The notes under the pieces were generated by a model that saw only the letters and a program-made list of their open reading frames with translations, ran no database searches and was not told the DNA's origin. Position numbers and translations under genes: made by a program. Source: CAVSRC01 sp963781775 (GTDB lineage: Bacteria; Pseudomonadota; Alphaproteobacteria; Rhizobiales; Kaistiaceae). From it: a stretch of 64,000 bases of DNA. Shown piece after piece: positions 54,290 through 64,000 of this stretch. The DNA lies in assembly GCA_963781775.1 (NCBI GenBank), contig CAWAHE010000011.1:248001-312000 (forward strand), read 5' to 3'. The first letter of the stretch is position 1. Each line of letters starts with the position of its first letter.

Positions 54290-55922
54290 AGCCGTGTCCG
54301 GCGGTTACGCAGATCTGATCGCCGGTTTCCGCTGGTCGATTCCCCGCCGCTACAACATCGCCGTCGATTGCTGCGACCGCTGGGCGATCGCCGAGCCCGA
54401 TCGCATCGCCCTGCTGCGCTACGCGCCCGGCAAGCCGCTCACCCCGACGACCTATGGCACACTCAAGCACCGGTCCGACCGTCTCGCCGGTGCGCTGCGC
54501 GAACGCGGTATCGCCGTCGGCGACAGGATCGCGCTTCTGCTGCCGCAATCGGTCGAGACCGTCGTCGCCCATCTTGCCGCCTACAAGCTCGGCGCCATTG
54601 CCGTCCCGCTCTCCGCCTTGTTCGGTGTCGACGCCCTGCGCTACCGCCTCGCCGCCTCCGGCGCCAAGGCCATGATCACCGACGCGATGGGGCTTGCCAA
54701 GTTGCCCCAAATCCGCGCCGACCTTCCCGACCTCGCCGTCGTCCTGTGTAGCGACGGACCGACGCACGACGCCGAAGGCCTGGCCGAGGTGATGGAGGGA
54801 CACCATCGGCCGTTCGCTGTGCACGAGACCCGGGCCGACGACCCGGCGATGATGATCTTCACCTCGGGCACGACCGGCCCGCCGAAAGGCGCACTCCACG
54901 GCCATCGCGTGCTCGCCGGTCACCTCCCCGGCGTCGCCTTCACCCACGGCTTTCCGCCCCATCCCGACGACCGTCTGTGGACGCCGTCCGACTGGGCCTG
55001 GGCCGGCGGTCTGCTCAACGCCCTCCTACCGGCGCTCTCTTTCGGAGTGCCGGTCGTCTTCGGACCCTTCCGGCCCTTCGACCCGGAAGCAGCATTCGCC
55101 CTCATGGCCGAAGCCGAAGTCCGCAACGCCTTTCTGCCGCCGACCGCCTTGCGCATGATGCGCGGCGACGGCAATCCGCGCGGTCGCTTCCGCCTCGCGC
55201 TGCGTACTATCGGCGCGGCCGGCGAAAGTCTCGGGCGCGATACCTACGAGTGGGCCGCGCGCGATCTCGGGATTCCGGTCAACGAGTTCTACGGCCAGAC
55301 CGAATGCAATTACGTGATCGGTTCCTCGGCTGCGCTCGGCGTCAGCCGTGCCGGCGCCATCGGCAAGCCGCTGCCCGGGCACGCCGTTGCCGTACTCGAC
55401 AGCGACGGAACGCCGATTGACGCCGGCGAAACCGGCCAGATCGCCATCCGCCGGCCGGACCCGACCATGTTTCTCGGCTACTGGCAAAACGCGGCCGCGA
55501 CAAACGAGAAGTTTATCGGCGACTGGATGGTGACCGGCGACCAGGGCATCGTCGACGATGACGGCTATATCCGCTTTGTCGGGCGCGACGACGACATCAT
55601 CATCTCGGCCGGCTACCGCATCGGTCCGAGCGAGATCGAGGACTGCCTCCTCTCCCATCCGGCGGTGGCGATGGCGGCGGTGGTCGGCAAGCCCGACGCG
55701 CTGCGCACCGAGATCGTCAAGGCCTTCATCGTTCCGAAGCCGGACGTCGTCGCCTCCAACGCTCTCGTCACCGAGATCAAGACGTTCGTGCGTTCGCGTC
55801 TTTCCGCCGCCGAATACCCCCGCGAGATCGCCTTTGTCGACCACATCCCGCTCACCACCTCCGGCAAGGTGATCCGCCGCATCTTCCGCGATCAGGTGAG
55901 AAACGAAGAGATCGGTGGCTGA
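54282..55922 (+). CDS. Acyl-CoA synthetase (AMP-forming), medium-chain/acetyl-type
   Basis: 546 aa, intact. AMP-binding motifs: IFTSGTTGPPKGALHGH, GQTECNYVIG, DGYIRFVGRDDDIIISAGYRIGP and a terminal TSGKVIRRIFRD lysine. The start GTG at 54282 overlaps the lipoprotein stop; GTG at 54294 is an alternative. Acyl specificity is not clear. Likely in one transcript with the CAP lipoprotein. Confidence 0.9.
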   Translation: MARAVSGGYADLIAGFRWSIPRRYNIAVDCCDRWAIAEPDRIALLRYAPGKPLTPTTYGTLKHRSDRLAGALRERGIAVGDRIALLLPQSVETVVAHLAAYKLGAIAVPLSALFGVDALRYRLAASGAKAMITDAMGLAKLPQIRADLPDLAVVLCSDGPTHDAEGLAEVMEGHHRPFAVHETRADDPAMMIFTSGTTGPPKGALHGHRVLAGHLPGVAFTHGFPPHPDDRLWTPSDWAWAGGLLNALLPALSFGVPVVFGPFRPFDPEAAFALMAEAEVRNAFLPPTALRMMRGDGNPRGRFRLALRTIGAAGESLGRDTYEWAARDLGIPVNEFYGQTECNYVIGSSAALGVSRAGAIGKPLPGHAVAVLDSDGTPIDAGETGQIAIRRPDPTMFLGYWQNAAATNEKFIGDWMVTGDQGIVDDDGYIRFVGRDDDIIISAGYRIGPSEIEDCLLSHPAVAMAAVVGKPDALRTEIVKAFIVPKPDVVASNALVTEIKTFVRSRLSAAEYPREIAFVDHIPLTTSGKVIRRIFRDQVRNEEIGG

Positions 55923-55925
55923 CGC

Positions 55926-57099
55926 TCAGTGCAAGCGTTCGCGAAGACGACGCGCATGGGCGCGCGCCGCCAGGTGCGTCCTGGCGGATGCGAGAGCGAT
56001 CCGATGAAGCGCCCTCCGGCGCGGCGGACCGAGCACGATACTGCCCATTTCCAGCCGTCCCGGCCACAAGCGGTCAATCATCGAATGATTGGCCGTCGCA
56101 CAGGAATCGATGCGCTCGACGGCCGCGTCCGAGAAGAAATGGACCGGCGCCTCCAACATGATCTCGGCACCCGGCGAGAAACGGGCAAAGGCCTCGTCAT
56201 AGGCGGTCTTCCAGGTGTAGGCGGTCGCCCCGCCGATCAGTCCGACGAGGACCGCGATAGGGCGATCGCCGACGCGAAGCGACTCGATACGCACTGCGCC
56301 GACCGCCGCCAGGTTCGAGATCGCCTCGCGGGCAAAGGCGGCGCTCGCGGGCGATGACGCCAGCGCCGTCCCGCGCCGCCCTTTCCAGCCGGCCATCTCA
56401 AGTGTCAGGAATTCCTCGAAGTGCACCCTCACCTGACCGGCCTCGACGATCGTCTCAACCGCGAGCGGGCCGAGATCGCTGAGGCGGCGCATCTGGCGCG
56501 CGAGTTCCTTGCGCCGACGTGTCGGCAACCCGGCCCGCAGAACCTTCGAGGCCGAGCCGCGGACCAGCATGGCGCGGCTATGAGCGTTGAGCACGGCAAG
56601 CGGACGTCCGTCACGCTCCGCGATCGCGCGAACCGCCGCCGCGACCGGACCGTCGATCATCATCTCAGGCAGGATCAGGCAGACGCCCGAGTCTGCCGGC
56701 GTCAGCCCGTCGATCAAGCGGGACAGGGCTGGCTCGGGATTTCCGCCTTCGACCAGCGGTTCGCCGAGTGGCGCGTATTTGTGGCTCCACAAACGGATGG
56801 CCGGCGCAATCTGGCCGAGGCGGGTTCGCGTGAAGGGCGCCACCGCCGCAAACGTTGTGCCGGACGGCGAACTCCACCACGGCAAGCTGCACCCGGCCCT
56901 TGCCGAGGCGAGCCATTGCGGGGATGGCGAATTCCGGCCGAAAGAAGGGATTGCCAGCCGTCAGACCCTGCGCCAGAGCCGTCCAACGATCGGCGATAGG
57001 ACCGACCTCCTCGGGCAAAATGACGGCAAAGCCATCGTCGCGGCGCGGTCGATGTGCCGACGTGCCGGCAACCGCGAGACCGCTCGCGGCCATCGCCAT
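55926..57099 (-). CDS. BioF2/CelD-like GNAT (FemAB-type) acyltransferase
   Basis: About 390 aa. The frame breaks once, at 56865-56866, a doubled third base of Ala (GCC/GCG) in VVEFASGTTFAAV; it is one of only two doublets right of 43 kb. The C-terminal half carries the Acetyltransf_6 pattern (LRVGDRPIAVLVGLIGGATAYTWKTAYDEAFARFSPG). It is one base from the flippase stop, so both probably work on an exported glycan or lipid; the substrate is inferred only. Confidence 0.8.
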
Positions 57100-57100
57100 C

Positions 57101-58537
57101 TCACCCCGCCTCTATCGCGCCGTGCGGCGGTTTGAACGCCGCCAGGATCGAGCAATTCATGCCGAGCCGGCCGAGGACGACGATGTAGAGAACCACCGTC
57201 TCGGCGGTGAGAGCGATCGTCGTCGCCGTCGCGGCGCCGAAAATGCCGAGCCGCGGAATGAGGAAGAAATTGAGCGAGACGTTGAGGAAGAAGGTCGCCG
57301 TATAGACTGCGGCAGTGATCCCCTGCTGACCGGCCATGATGAGCAGGGCTTCCGCCGGGCCGATCGAAGCCCGGAAGAGGAGCCCGATCGACAGGATCAG
57401 GAGGACGGCATAGCCCGCCACGAAGCTCGGTCCGAACAAAGACAGCAGCAGCTTGCCGGTGAGCGCGAGCAGCACCACCATCGCCAGCGACGGCCAGAAG
57501 GTCCAGTGCAAGGTATCGCGCACGAAGGCGGACAGCCGCGCACTGTCGCCGTTGGCGTAGTACTGCGAGAATCGCTGAGCGCTGCCCGCTCTCACCGAGA
57601 AATAGATGAAGTGGACGAGCGCCATCGTCTTGACCGCCGCGAAATAGACTGCGACCTGGTTGGGCTGCATGAGCCGGCCGACGATGAGGATGTCGACGTT
57701 GGTGAGGAGGTTGAAAAAGCCCTCGACCACGAAGATCGGCAGAGCAACCGTCACCCACACTAGCGGCGTGTAGTGCCGTGGTCCCGGCGGCACGACCTTG
57801 GCCAACCGCCGCTCGAGGCCGAAGAACTGGCCGATCGCTGTGACATAAGTCGCGGCGATCACCGACGCCATGGCGGTAACGGCGTCGGGTTTGGCGCCCG
57901 CCCACAGCGCCGCCGCCATGAACACCAGGATCAGGATCGGCCGCACGATGTAGGTCGGCCACAGGGCGAGGTCGGCCCAGTTGAACGAGCGCGACAACCC
58001 GTCCTGGACCTCGCCGACCGCCAGCATCGGCAGCGTCACCGCACCGAGATAGAGCGGCACCAGATAATAGCTCGACAGCGCATCCCCGAAAAAGTAGAGC
58101 CCGGCGGCGCCGACGACGGCGAAGAAGGTCGAAGCGACAAAGCCCTGCACACGGCTGCCGACGATCACACCGCGCAACAGCGCGCTCTCGCCGCGCTCGC
58201 TGTATTCGGGCACGAAGCGCAGCACTGCCGTCTGGATGCCGAGGCAGGCAACGCCGCCGAGGATCACCGCACCAACCCACACGACGACGAAAATGCCGTA
58301 CTGGAAATCGCCGAGCCAGCGCGCCAGAGCGACCTGACTGATATAGGCGATCGCCGCGCTGACCACCCGTGTCACGAAAGCGAACAGGGCGATGCGTCTG
58401 GATACCGAACGGTCGTCAACGTCATACAGGATGGAGTCGAGGACCGCCGCCGGTTGCTTCAGTATCTCCCGCAGGCGGCCACCCGGCATCCGCTCGACGA
58501 CAGCGACGAACGAAACGCGCACTGGGCCTCTCCGCAT
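57101..58537 (-). CDS. Polysaccharide flippase, Wzx/MVF (MurJ-like MATE) family
   Basis: 478 aa, intact, 12 to 14 membrane helices. Conserved stretches: VTRVVSAAIAYISQVALARWLGDFQYGIFVV, FFNLLTNVDILIVGRLM, PLYLGAVTLPMLAVGEVQDGLSRSF and SLNFFLIPRLGIFGAATATTIA. It would move lipid-linked sugars across the inner membrane. Upstream is an AT-rich 142-base gap. It is co-directional with the acyltransferase. Confidence 0.9.
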   Translation of the reverse strand: MRRGPVRVSFVAVVERMPGGRLREILKQPAAVLDSILYDVDDRSVSRRIALFAFVTRVVSAAIAYISQVALARWLGDFQYGIFVVVWVGAVILGGVACLGIQTAVLRFVPEYSERGESALLRGVIVGSRVQGFVASTFFAVVGAAGLYFFGDALSSYYLVPLYLGAVTLPMLAVGEVQDGLSRSFNWADLALWPTYIVRPILILVFMAAALWAGAKPDAVTAMASVIAATYVTAIGQFFGLERRLAKVVPPGPRHYTPLVWVTVALPIFVVEGFFNLLTNVDILIVGRLMQPNQVAVYFAAVKTMALVHFIYFSVRAGSAQRFSQYYANGDSARLSAFVRDTLHWTFWPSLAMVVLLALTGKLLLSLFGPSFVAGYAVLLILSIGLLFRASIGPAEALLIMAGQQGITAAVYTATFFLNVSLNFFLIPRLGIFGAATATTIALTAETVVLYIVVLGRLGMNCSILAAFKPPHGAIEAG

Positions 58538-58679
58538 TATTCGACGGCACGCTATCCGAACCGGTCGCGTCGCACCACCCGCCTATGGGGATAGGACTCC
58601 ACCAATGTATTGCCAATTAAAGAAAATCTGAGAATTCCGTAAAGGTTAATACAAGATTTCCGCCTCGGTGGCGGATGCC

Positions 58680-60480
58680 TCACAAACGCAGGCTGCCCGA
58701 GCAAATCAGCCGATAAAGCGCGGCGTCGAGTCGCACATAGGCATCCGTCCGCGGGTCATCGAAATAGATCGGATCGCGCACCGCCTCGGGGTCGAACCCT
58801 TCCGCGACAAGGTGAATTCTTGCGTTGCTTGAAAGTCGAGGTAGCATCGATCCGCTCCTGCAGTCGGACGAAGATTGGCCGCGCATGGGGCAGCAAATGC
58901 GCATGGACGTGCCGGCGGAGCACCGTCAGATCGAAGCCGTCTCCACCCACGACAGCCGCCATGCCGGCGCGCCCGTCATATCCCGCGATCGAGACGCCGT
59001 AGACATTGGCCTCTGCCACACCGGCGCAGGTATGGATGGTCTCGGCGACCTCGGACGTCGACACATTCTCGCCTTTCCAGCGATAGGTGTCGCCGATGCG
59101 ATCAACGAAGAAATAGTACCCGCGCCGATCGCGCCGGACGAGATCGCCGCTGCGAAACCACATGTCGCCGGGAGCGAAGACGTTGCGCATGATCTTGCTC
59201 TCGGTGGCCGCCGGATCGGCGTAGCCGTCGAAGCGCTGGCCCGGCTTCAGCGGATTGAGTTCAATATGAGAGATGAGTTCGCCGACCTCCTCCGGCGCCG
59301 CGCGCAGGCAGAATCCGTTCGCGTCGCGGAGCGGCTGTTCCCGGTCGAGATCGAAGCGCACGACCTCCATCGGAAACACGAATCGCGCCCAGCGCGGGCA
59401 GCGGCCGATAGCGCCCGCAGTGTCGTCGAAATTGAAGAGAACGGCATTGCCCTCGGTCGCGGCGTAAAACTCGCGGATGTGCGGGATGGCAAAGCGCCGC
59501 TTGAACTCGGACCAGATGTCGGGCCTGAGCCCGTTGCCGCAGCACAAGCGAATGCGGTGACGACGCTCCTGCGGATGCGGCGGCGCATTGAGCAGATAGC
59601 GGCACAGTTCGCCGATATACTGGAACAACGTGCAATCGTGATCGACCACATCGTCCCAGAACCGGCTCGCCGAGAACTTCTCGGCAATCCACACCGACCC
59701 ACCGACCAGCAGACAGGCGCCCGGCGCGCAGATGCCGCCGACCGTGTGGTACATGGGCAGGCAGTCATAAATGCGGTCGCTTGCGGTCGCTTTCATCACC
59801 GCCGAGAACGCTTCCATCGCCGCCATCACCCGGTAGTGGTTGATGGTGGCGGCCTTAGGCAACCCGGTAGTGCCGCTCGTATAGATGTACAGACAGCGGT
59901 CGTCATGGGTCAGCGCCGTGCACTCGCCAGGAGCCAGCGGCCCGTCGTCGAACTCTGCGACCGCATCGTTCATGGACGCCACGTCGGGGTCGCCTTCGCC
60001 GTGGCGCCACAGCGCCGGCGCACACGCCAGAAGGGGCGCGGCGGTGGCGTAGGTCGCCATCAAGTCGCCCGCGACGATGACGTGCTTCGGCCGCACAATG
60101 TCGACGCAATAGGCCAGCCCCCGGCCGGCGAGATTGATGTTGAGCAGCGCGGTGACCCCGCCCGCCCGCGCGATGCCCAGCCAGATCGCGAGAAACTCCG
60201 GCCGGTTCGGCATCATCAGGCACACGGTGTCGCCCTTGCGCACGCCGTGCTTCAGTGCCCAGCGGGCGTAGCCGTTGGCGCGTGCGTCGAGTTGCGCGAA
60301 GCTGAGGGTCTCATCGTCCGACAACAACGCGGGTCTGTCGCCGTATTTCGCCGCCAGCTCCCGGGCGACATCGGGCCAGACGCGGCTCCGGTTCCGCGCC
60401 AGCGGGACGACGCGCCGCAATGTGCGTCCGATCCCGGCGGTGAAAAGAAGATCGCTCCTGACGCGGCCAAGCCAGCTCAT
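58680..60480 (-). CDS. Long-chain/very-long-chain acyl-CoA synthetase, FATP-like
   Basis: About 599 aa from the ATG at 60480. Motifs: YIYTSGTTGLPKAATINHYRV, PMYHTVGG, YAATEGNAVLF, GDMWFRSGDLVRRDRRGYYFFVDRIGDTYRWKGENVS. The frame breaks once near the end, at 58818-58819, where Lys reads AAG/AAA in FKQRKIHLVAEGF; after it the protein ends with DPIYFDDPRTDAYVRLDAALYRLI. It is the second of the two doublets in this part of the window. Confidence 0.88.
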
Positions 60481-60577
60481 TGCGCCTGCCTGCTGACGCC
60501 TCCCTGTGCCGCGGGACTTCAGACCGAAACCCCGGAAGCGTAGCACCGCGCCGTCCAAGCGGCCACGTTCACCGCGA

Positions 60578-61621
60578 TCAGCGGCCGTTGCGGGCCGAGA
60601 AGCCAGCGATCGACAGCGGGTTTTCCGTCATCGCTGCACGGTCGGGCGTGTCGATCTGCGGCTCGTTGAGATAGGCGTCGAGAAAGCTCTCGAAGCGCTG
60701 GCAATCGAGGTGAACGGCGCTGACGGCGAAGCGGATCGGCGGTCCACCCTGCAGGGCCGGGACGAGCAACGGCGGCCGCAGGAAGCCACCGATCCCCTCA
60801 ACCACTGCCGCCTCGCCGTCGCCGGTTGAAACCAGGCCGCGCAGGCGAATCAGGTTGGGTCCTTGCCGGGCAGCCAGGAAATCGAGCAAGCGGTCGAGCG
60901 CATGCAGGGGGAGCGACTTGTTGCGGGTGACGGTGAAAGCCTGCACGACGCCCTCACCGCCCGCTTCCACCGGCGGCCCCAGCCAGCCATCGATATCGCC
61001 CGTCGCGGGATCGAAAGGGCCATGTCCGACCAGCGCACCCGGATCGACGGTGGCCGCGTCGACGACGACGCCGACGGGATTGATGCCGCCCAATTGGGTC
61101 GCGATGCCACCGAGATCGCCGTCTGCCTTGGAGACGGCGACAACATCCGCCATCGCCAGGAGGCGAGCGGGATCCTGACGGGCGACAAACGACGCCACGT
61201 CGGCGGCGGCCACTACCGCCACGATGCCATCGGGACGAAAGCGGAGCGACAGATACGGATGCCGGCCGATGCCGGCGAGGATCGCCGCCGGATCAGCCGC
61301 GGCGGCTGCTTCCACGACCACACGGCTAATCGCCGCAACGCGGCCATTATCGAGATCGCGCAGCAGCCGCTCGAGTGCCGCGACGAGTTCGCCGCGCACC
61401 GCACAGCAGATACAGCCGCTGCTGAGTGCGATGATCCCTTCATCGTCGGCGCGCTCGACCAGCCCGCCGGCGAGTTCGACAGCACCGAACTCGTTGAGGA
61501 TGACGGCAGTGTTGGCGAACGCCGGATGTGCGAGGGCACGGTTGATCAGCGTCGTCTTGCCGGCGCGGAACGGGCCGGTGAAGACGGTCAGCGGAATCGG
61601 CTGCCTCGGCGAACGCACCAC
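60578..61621 (-). CDS. CobW/G3E-family GTPase
   Basis: 347 aa from a GTG at 61621. Walker A GPFRAGKTTLI (residues 16-26), the metal motif GCICCAVRGEL (CxCC) near 69, and VVSKADGDLGGI (the SKAD guanine-specificity loop). C-terminal CobW_C domain follows. Such proteins deliver zinc, nickel or other metals. It lies three bases after the carboxypeptidase stop. A role with urease is suggested only by distance. Confidence 0.88.
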   Translation of the reverse strand: MVRSPRQPIPLTVFTGPFRAGKTTLINRALAHPAFANTAVILNEFGAVELAGGLVERADDEGIIALSSGCICCAVRGELVAALERLLRDLDNGRVAAISRVVVEAAAAADPAAILAGIGRHPYLSLRFRPDGIVAVVAAADVASFVARQDPARLLAMADVVAVSKADGDLGGIATQLGGINPVGVVVDAATVDPGALVGHGPFDPATGDIDGWLGPPVEAGGEGVVQAFTVTRNKSLPLHALDRLLDFLAARQGPNLIRLRGLVSTGDGEAAVVEGIGGFLRPPLLVPALQGGPPIRFAVSAVHLDCQRFESFLDAYLNEPQIDTPDRAAMTENPLSIAGFSARNGR

Positions 61622-61623
61622 TA

Positions 61624-62781
61624 TCAGGGGACGAGGTTGAGCGGCGGCTTGATCGCAATCGCCGTCGGCGAGGGTGGCGGCTCGGCGACGTAGGCGCGCG
61701 CGGCGCTTTCCACGGGCGGCCGCAGCCGCGGCATCGGCACCCTGATCGCCGGCGATCTCTGGCTGGCGACCGCACCCGGCATGGGGTCGGCGCGGCCAGT
61801 GTAGACCGGAACCGGAGCCATCACCTGGAAGCGCGGTTCCAGCACGGAGTCCGACCCCAGGCTGGCAAGAACCGGGTCTACCGCATCGCGCTTGACGTGT
61901 TTGCCGCAGACCTGATCATGCAGATTGGCGAGCGGCCCCACCTCCGACCCTGCTTCGAAGCTCGCAAGGGTCGGGCGGCCCGTCGCCCCGAAAAGGTTGC
62001 CGAAGCCCTGGTTCAGCAAAGCGGCAGCCAGTTCCGCGCGATCCTTCGACGAAGGCGCACCCAATATGACCACCATGAGTTGACGACCGAAACGATTGGC
62101 GGTCGCCACGATGTTGTAACCGGCGTCGCAGACGAAACCGGTCTTCATGCCGTTAGCGCCGTGATAGCGCTCGAGCAGCATGTTCTCGGAGCGCAGGATG
62201 TGCTTGCCGGCCCGGATCGCCGGAATGCGGAAAAGGTCGCGATACTCCGGGAAATCCGTCCACACCGCACGCGCCAGCACAGCAAGATCGCGCGCCGTCG
62301 TCGTCTGCTTGTCGTCGGGCAGTCCGTTGGGGTTGTCATAGTGGGTGGACAGCATGCCGAGCTGTTGCGCCTTGGCGTTCATCATGGCGACGAAGCCGCT
62401 TTCGCTGCCGCCGATGGTTTCCGCCACCGCCATGGCGATGTCGTTGGCCGACTTCACCAGGATCATCTTCAGCGCGTTGTCGACGTTGATGATGGTACCG
62501 ACCCGATAGCCCATCTTCGCCGGCGCCTGCGCCAGAGCGTGGCTGGAAATCCTGATCGGTGAGGTCGGCTTCAGCCGGCCGGATTTCAGCGCCTCGAATG
62601 TCAGGTACGCCGTCATCAGCTTCGTCAACGACGCCGGCTGCCACAAATGATTCGCGTCGCGCGAGTCGAGCACGACCCCGGTATCCTCGTTCACCAGGAT
62701 ATAGGCCGGCCCCTCGGCGGCGCGCACCGGCCCCGCGAGCAGCAACGCGATCAAGGCGAAGAAACCGACCGTCAGACGCAA
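61624..62781 (-). CDS. D-alanyl-D-alanine carboxypeptidase (S11, DacC-like)
   Basis: Trims pentapeptides of peptidoglycan; periplasmic. Signal peptide RLTVGFFALIALLLAGPVRAAEG. Active-site motifs SLTKLMTAY (SxxK, residues about 51-54), SANDIA (SxN) and KTGFVCDAG (KTG) are all present. A C-terminal extension rich in Pro/Arg follows. The start is uncertain: the TTG at 62781 gives a good signal peptide, while the frame stays open upstream without an ATG. Confidence 0.9.
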   Translation of the reverse strand: MRLTVGFFALIALLLAGPVRAAEGPAYILVNEDTGVVLDSRDANHLWQPASLTKLMTAYLTFEALKSGRLKPTSPIRISSHALAQAPAKMGYRVGTIINVDNALKMILVKSANDIAMAVAETIGGSESGFVAMMNAKAQQLGMLSTHYDNPNGLPDDKQTTTARDLAVLARAVWTDFPEYRDLFRIPAIRAGKHILRSENMLLERYHGANGMKTGFVCDAGYNIVATANRFGRQLMVVILGAPSSKDRAELAAALLNQGFGNLFGATGRPTLASFEAGSEVGPLANLHDQVCGKHVKRDAVDPVLASLGSDSVLEPRFQVMAPVPVYTGRADPMPGAVASQRSPAIRVPMPRLRPPVESAARAYVAEPPPSPTAIAIKPPLNLVP

Positions 62782-63028
62782 CGCCCAGAGCCTCGACTGT
62801 GTTGCGGCGGCCGGAGCCGCGAGCGATTGAAGATCTCGTTCACCAACTCCTACCGACTTCTGCCGGCCTTGGCAAAGGACGCAGCTTGCCTTTTTTGGCG
62901 TCGATTGCCGGAAAAACCGGCAACCGGTTGACCATGCACCACGAATTCGCCCAATCACATCGCCGCCACGAGAAATCTGGCGCCAGGCTTGCAATCCCCC
63001 GGGCTTGCAACGGAGATCGCCCTCGCGA

Positions 63029-63919
63029 ATGATCCGCCCGATGAACGCCCCCCAGCCCCTCGCTGGCGCACCACCCGCTCGCCGCGCCGCACCGGTATGG
63101 CCGCAGGCCGGCGTGCCGCTGCAACGTGCCCGCGGCATAGCGCGGCTGCGCGTCGGCGCCAGCGACGGGCAGACGCGGCTGATCGAAAACTACCAGTCCG
63201 GCTCGGCCAAGATCCGCTTCCCCCGTACTGGTGCGCGCGACCCATTCACCGCAGTCCTGATCAATACAGCGGGCGGCATCACTGGCGGTGATCGCTTCTC
63301 GTGGTCGGTCACCGTCGGCCCCAATGCCCTGGCAACCGTCACCGGCCAGGCGGCGGAACGCATCTATCGTCGTGTGGCCGGTCACGGGCGCATCGAGACG
63401 CGACTGACCGTGGCCGCCGGCGGCGCCCTCGCGTGGCTGCCACAGGAAACCATCCTGTTCGATCGGTCCGCCTTGCAGCGGACGCTCTCGGCCGACCTTG
63501 CGCCATCGTCGCGGCTGCTCGCGGTCGAATCGATCGTGCTCGGCCGCACTGCCATGGGCGAGGCCGCCCGCGACGTGATGTTCACCAACTCCTGGCGCAT
63601 CCGCCGCGGCGGCCAACTGGTCTTCGCCGACGGCCTGCGCTTCGACGGCGACGGAAGCGCGATCCTCGCCGGCCGTGCCACCGGCAGCGGTGCCGTGGCG
63701 GTCGCGACCGTACTTCTTGTCGCGCCCGACGCCGAAACCGAGATCGATCGTGCACGCACGGCTCTCGCGCAATGCTCCGGCGAAGGCGGGGCCAGCGCCT
63801 GGAACGGCATGCTGATCGCCCGGCTGATCGCCCCCAGCGGGCAGGCGCTGCGCACCGACCTCATCCACCTGATCGAAACGCTGCGCGGCGGTGCAATGCC
63901 GCGCGTCTGGCATTGTTGA
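63029..63919 (+). CDS. ureD: Urease accessory protein UreD
   Basis: Helps load nickel into urease with UreF, UreG and UreE. 296 aa. TAGGITGGDRF, TVTGQAAERIYRR, WLPQETILFDRSALQRTL and the C-terminal LIHLIETLRGGAMPRVWHC (typical ending) are clear. Two starts are close, ATG 63029 and ATG 63041. It lies eight bases before ureA, the start of the urease operon. Confidence 0.95.
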   Translation: MIRPMNAPQPLAGAPPARRAAPVWPQAGVPLQRARGIARLRVGASDGQTRLIENYQSGSAKIRFPRTGARDPFTAVLINTAGGITGGDRFSWSVTVGPNALATVTGQAAERIYRRVAGHGRIETRLTVAAGGALAWLPQETILFDRSALQRTLSADLAPSSRLLAVESIVLGRTAMGEAARDVMFTNSWRIRRGGQLVFADGLRFDGDGSAILAGRATGSGAVAVATVLLVAPDAETEIDRARTALAQCSGEGGASAWNGMLIARLIAPSGQALRTDLIHLIETLRGGAMPRVWHC

Positions 63920-63926
63920 GGCAAAA

Positions 63927-64000
63927 ATGAATCTGACACCGCGCGAAAAGGACAAGTTGATTGTGGCCATGGCCGCCACCGTGGCGCGGCGCCGGCTCGA
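63927..64000 (+). CDS. ureA: Urease gamma subunit UreA, N-terminal part, cut by window edge
   Basis: The start MNLTPREKDKLIVAMAA is the invariant UreA N-terminus (urease gamma, which packs around the active site). The gene continues past the right edge; 24 codons are visible. An AGGC site precedes the ATG. Confidence 0.93.
   Translation, partial: MNLTPREKDKLIVAMAATVARRRL

Noticed and set aside
58825..60543. A 572-aa open frame on the plus strand opposite the FATP-like gene
   Set aside because: Composition is that of a reverse-strand shadow of a GC-rich gene; the minus-strand protein has all the AMP-ligase motifs.

Overview
The window is GC-rich (third codon positions almost always G or C) and reads as an alphaproteobacterial chromosome, most likely Hyphomicrobiales. 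The evidence is the gene set and order: CobS/CobT cobaltochelatase next to a BolA-like and a J-domain gene, helicase - S4 protein - FdxA ferredoxin - CarD - RpoH-type sigma factor, accA - xerD - aroK - aroB, lysC beside ubiG and ptsP, and a urease operon at the right edge. No prophage, insertion sequence, CRISPR array or rRNA is visible. One tRNA is present, tRNA-Arg(CCT) at 40560.

Layout. 1-8.3 kb: ptsP (cut by the left edge), lysC, ubiG, a beta-carbonic anhydrase, a DUF1178-nitrilase-glutaredoxin-comF run and a methyltransferase. 8.3-19.6 kb: mutT, argJ and a parvulin lipofold gene run leftward; secA and an SLC13-type anion transporter run rightward; then L,D-transpeptidase, accA and xerD. 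19.4-30.5 kb: a very small membrane protein gene, aroK-aroB-CorC-like operon, FAD reductase, bolA, J-domain gene, cobS, cobT, an S9 peptidase and rpmB. 30.8-38.2 kb: DUF3108 protein, SUV3-like helicase, S4 protein, fdxA, carD, rpoH. 38.2-43.0 kb: M48 lipoprotein protease, thermonuclease-like gene, tRNA-Arg with a chimeric gene scar, IlvD/Edd dehydratase. 43.2-64 kb: a GT41 (SPINDLY/OGT-like) glycosyltransferase, an exported AlaRS-like protein, a cysteine-rich secreted protein, a tartrate/D-malate dehydrogenase, a four-gene osmoprotectant ABC transporter, a CAP-domain lipoprotein, two acyl-CoA synthetases, a FemAB-like acyltransferase with a polysaccharide flippase, a G3E GTPase, a D,D-carboxypeptidase and ureD-ureA.

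The most striking feature is not a gene. Many conserved housekeeping genes (ptsP, argJ, secA, aroB, cobS/T, rpmB, ilvD and others) are broken by dozens of single-base frame changes. When the frames are repaired by protein conservation, the extra bases are not random: nearly every one turns a silent third codon position into two different bases side by side, and the two bases are plausible alternative alleles (C/G at four-fold sites, T/C in His or Tyr, A/G in Gln, G/A in Lys, C/A at the first base of Arg CGG/AGG). A few sites lack the third base altogether. The simplest reading is that the sequence is a consensus of at least two close strains in which a polymorphic site was written with both alleles (or with none). 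The broken genes are therefore annotated here as single intact genes, and coordinates span the whole repaired gene. The doublets are dense from 8.3 to 35 kb and from 38 to 43 kb, absent from 1.3 to 8.3 kb and almost absent (two cases) from 43 to 64 kb.
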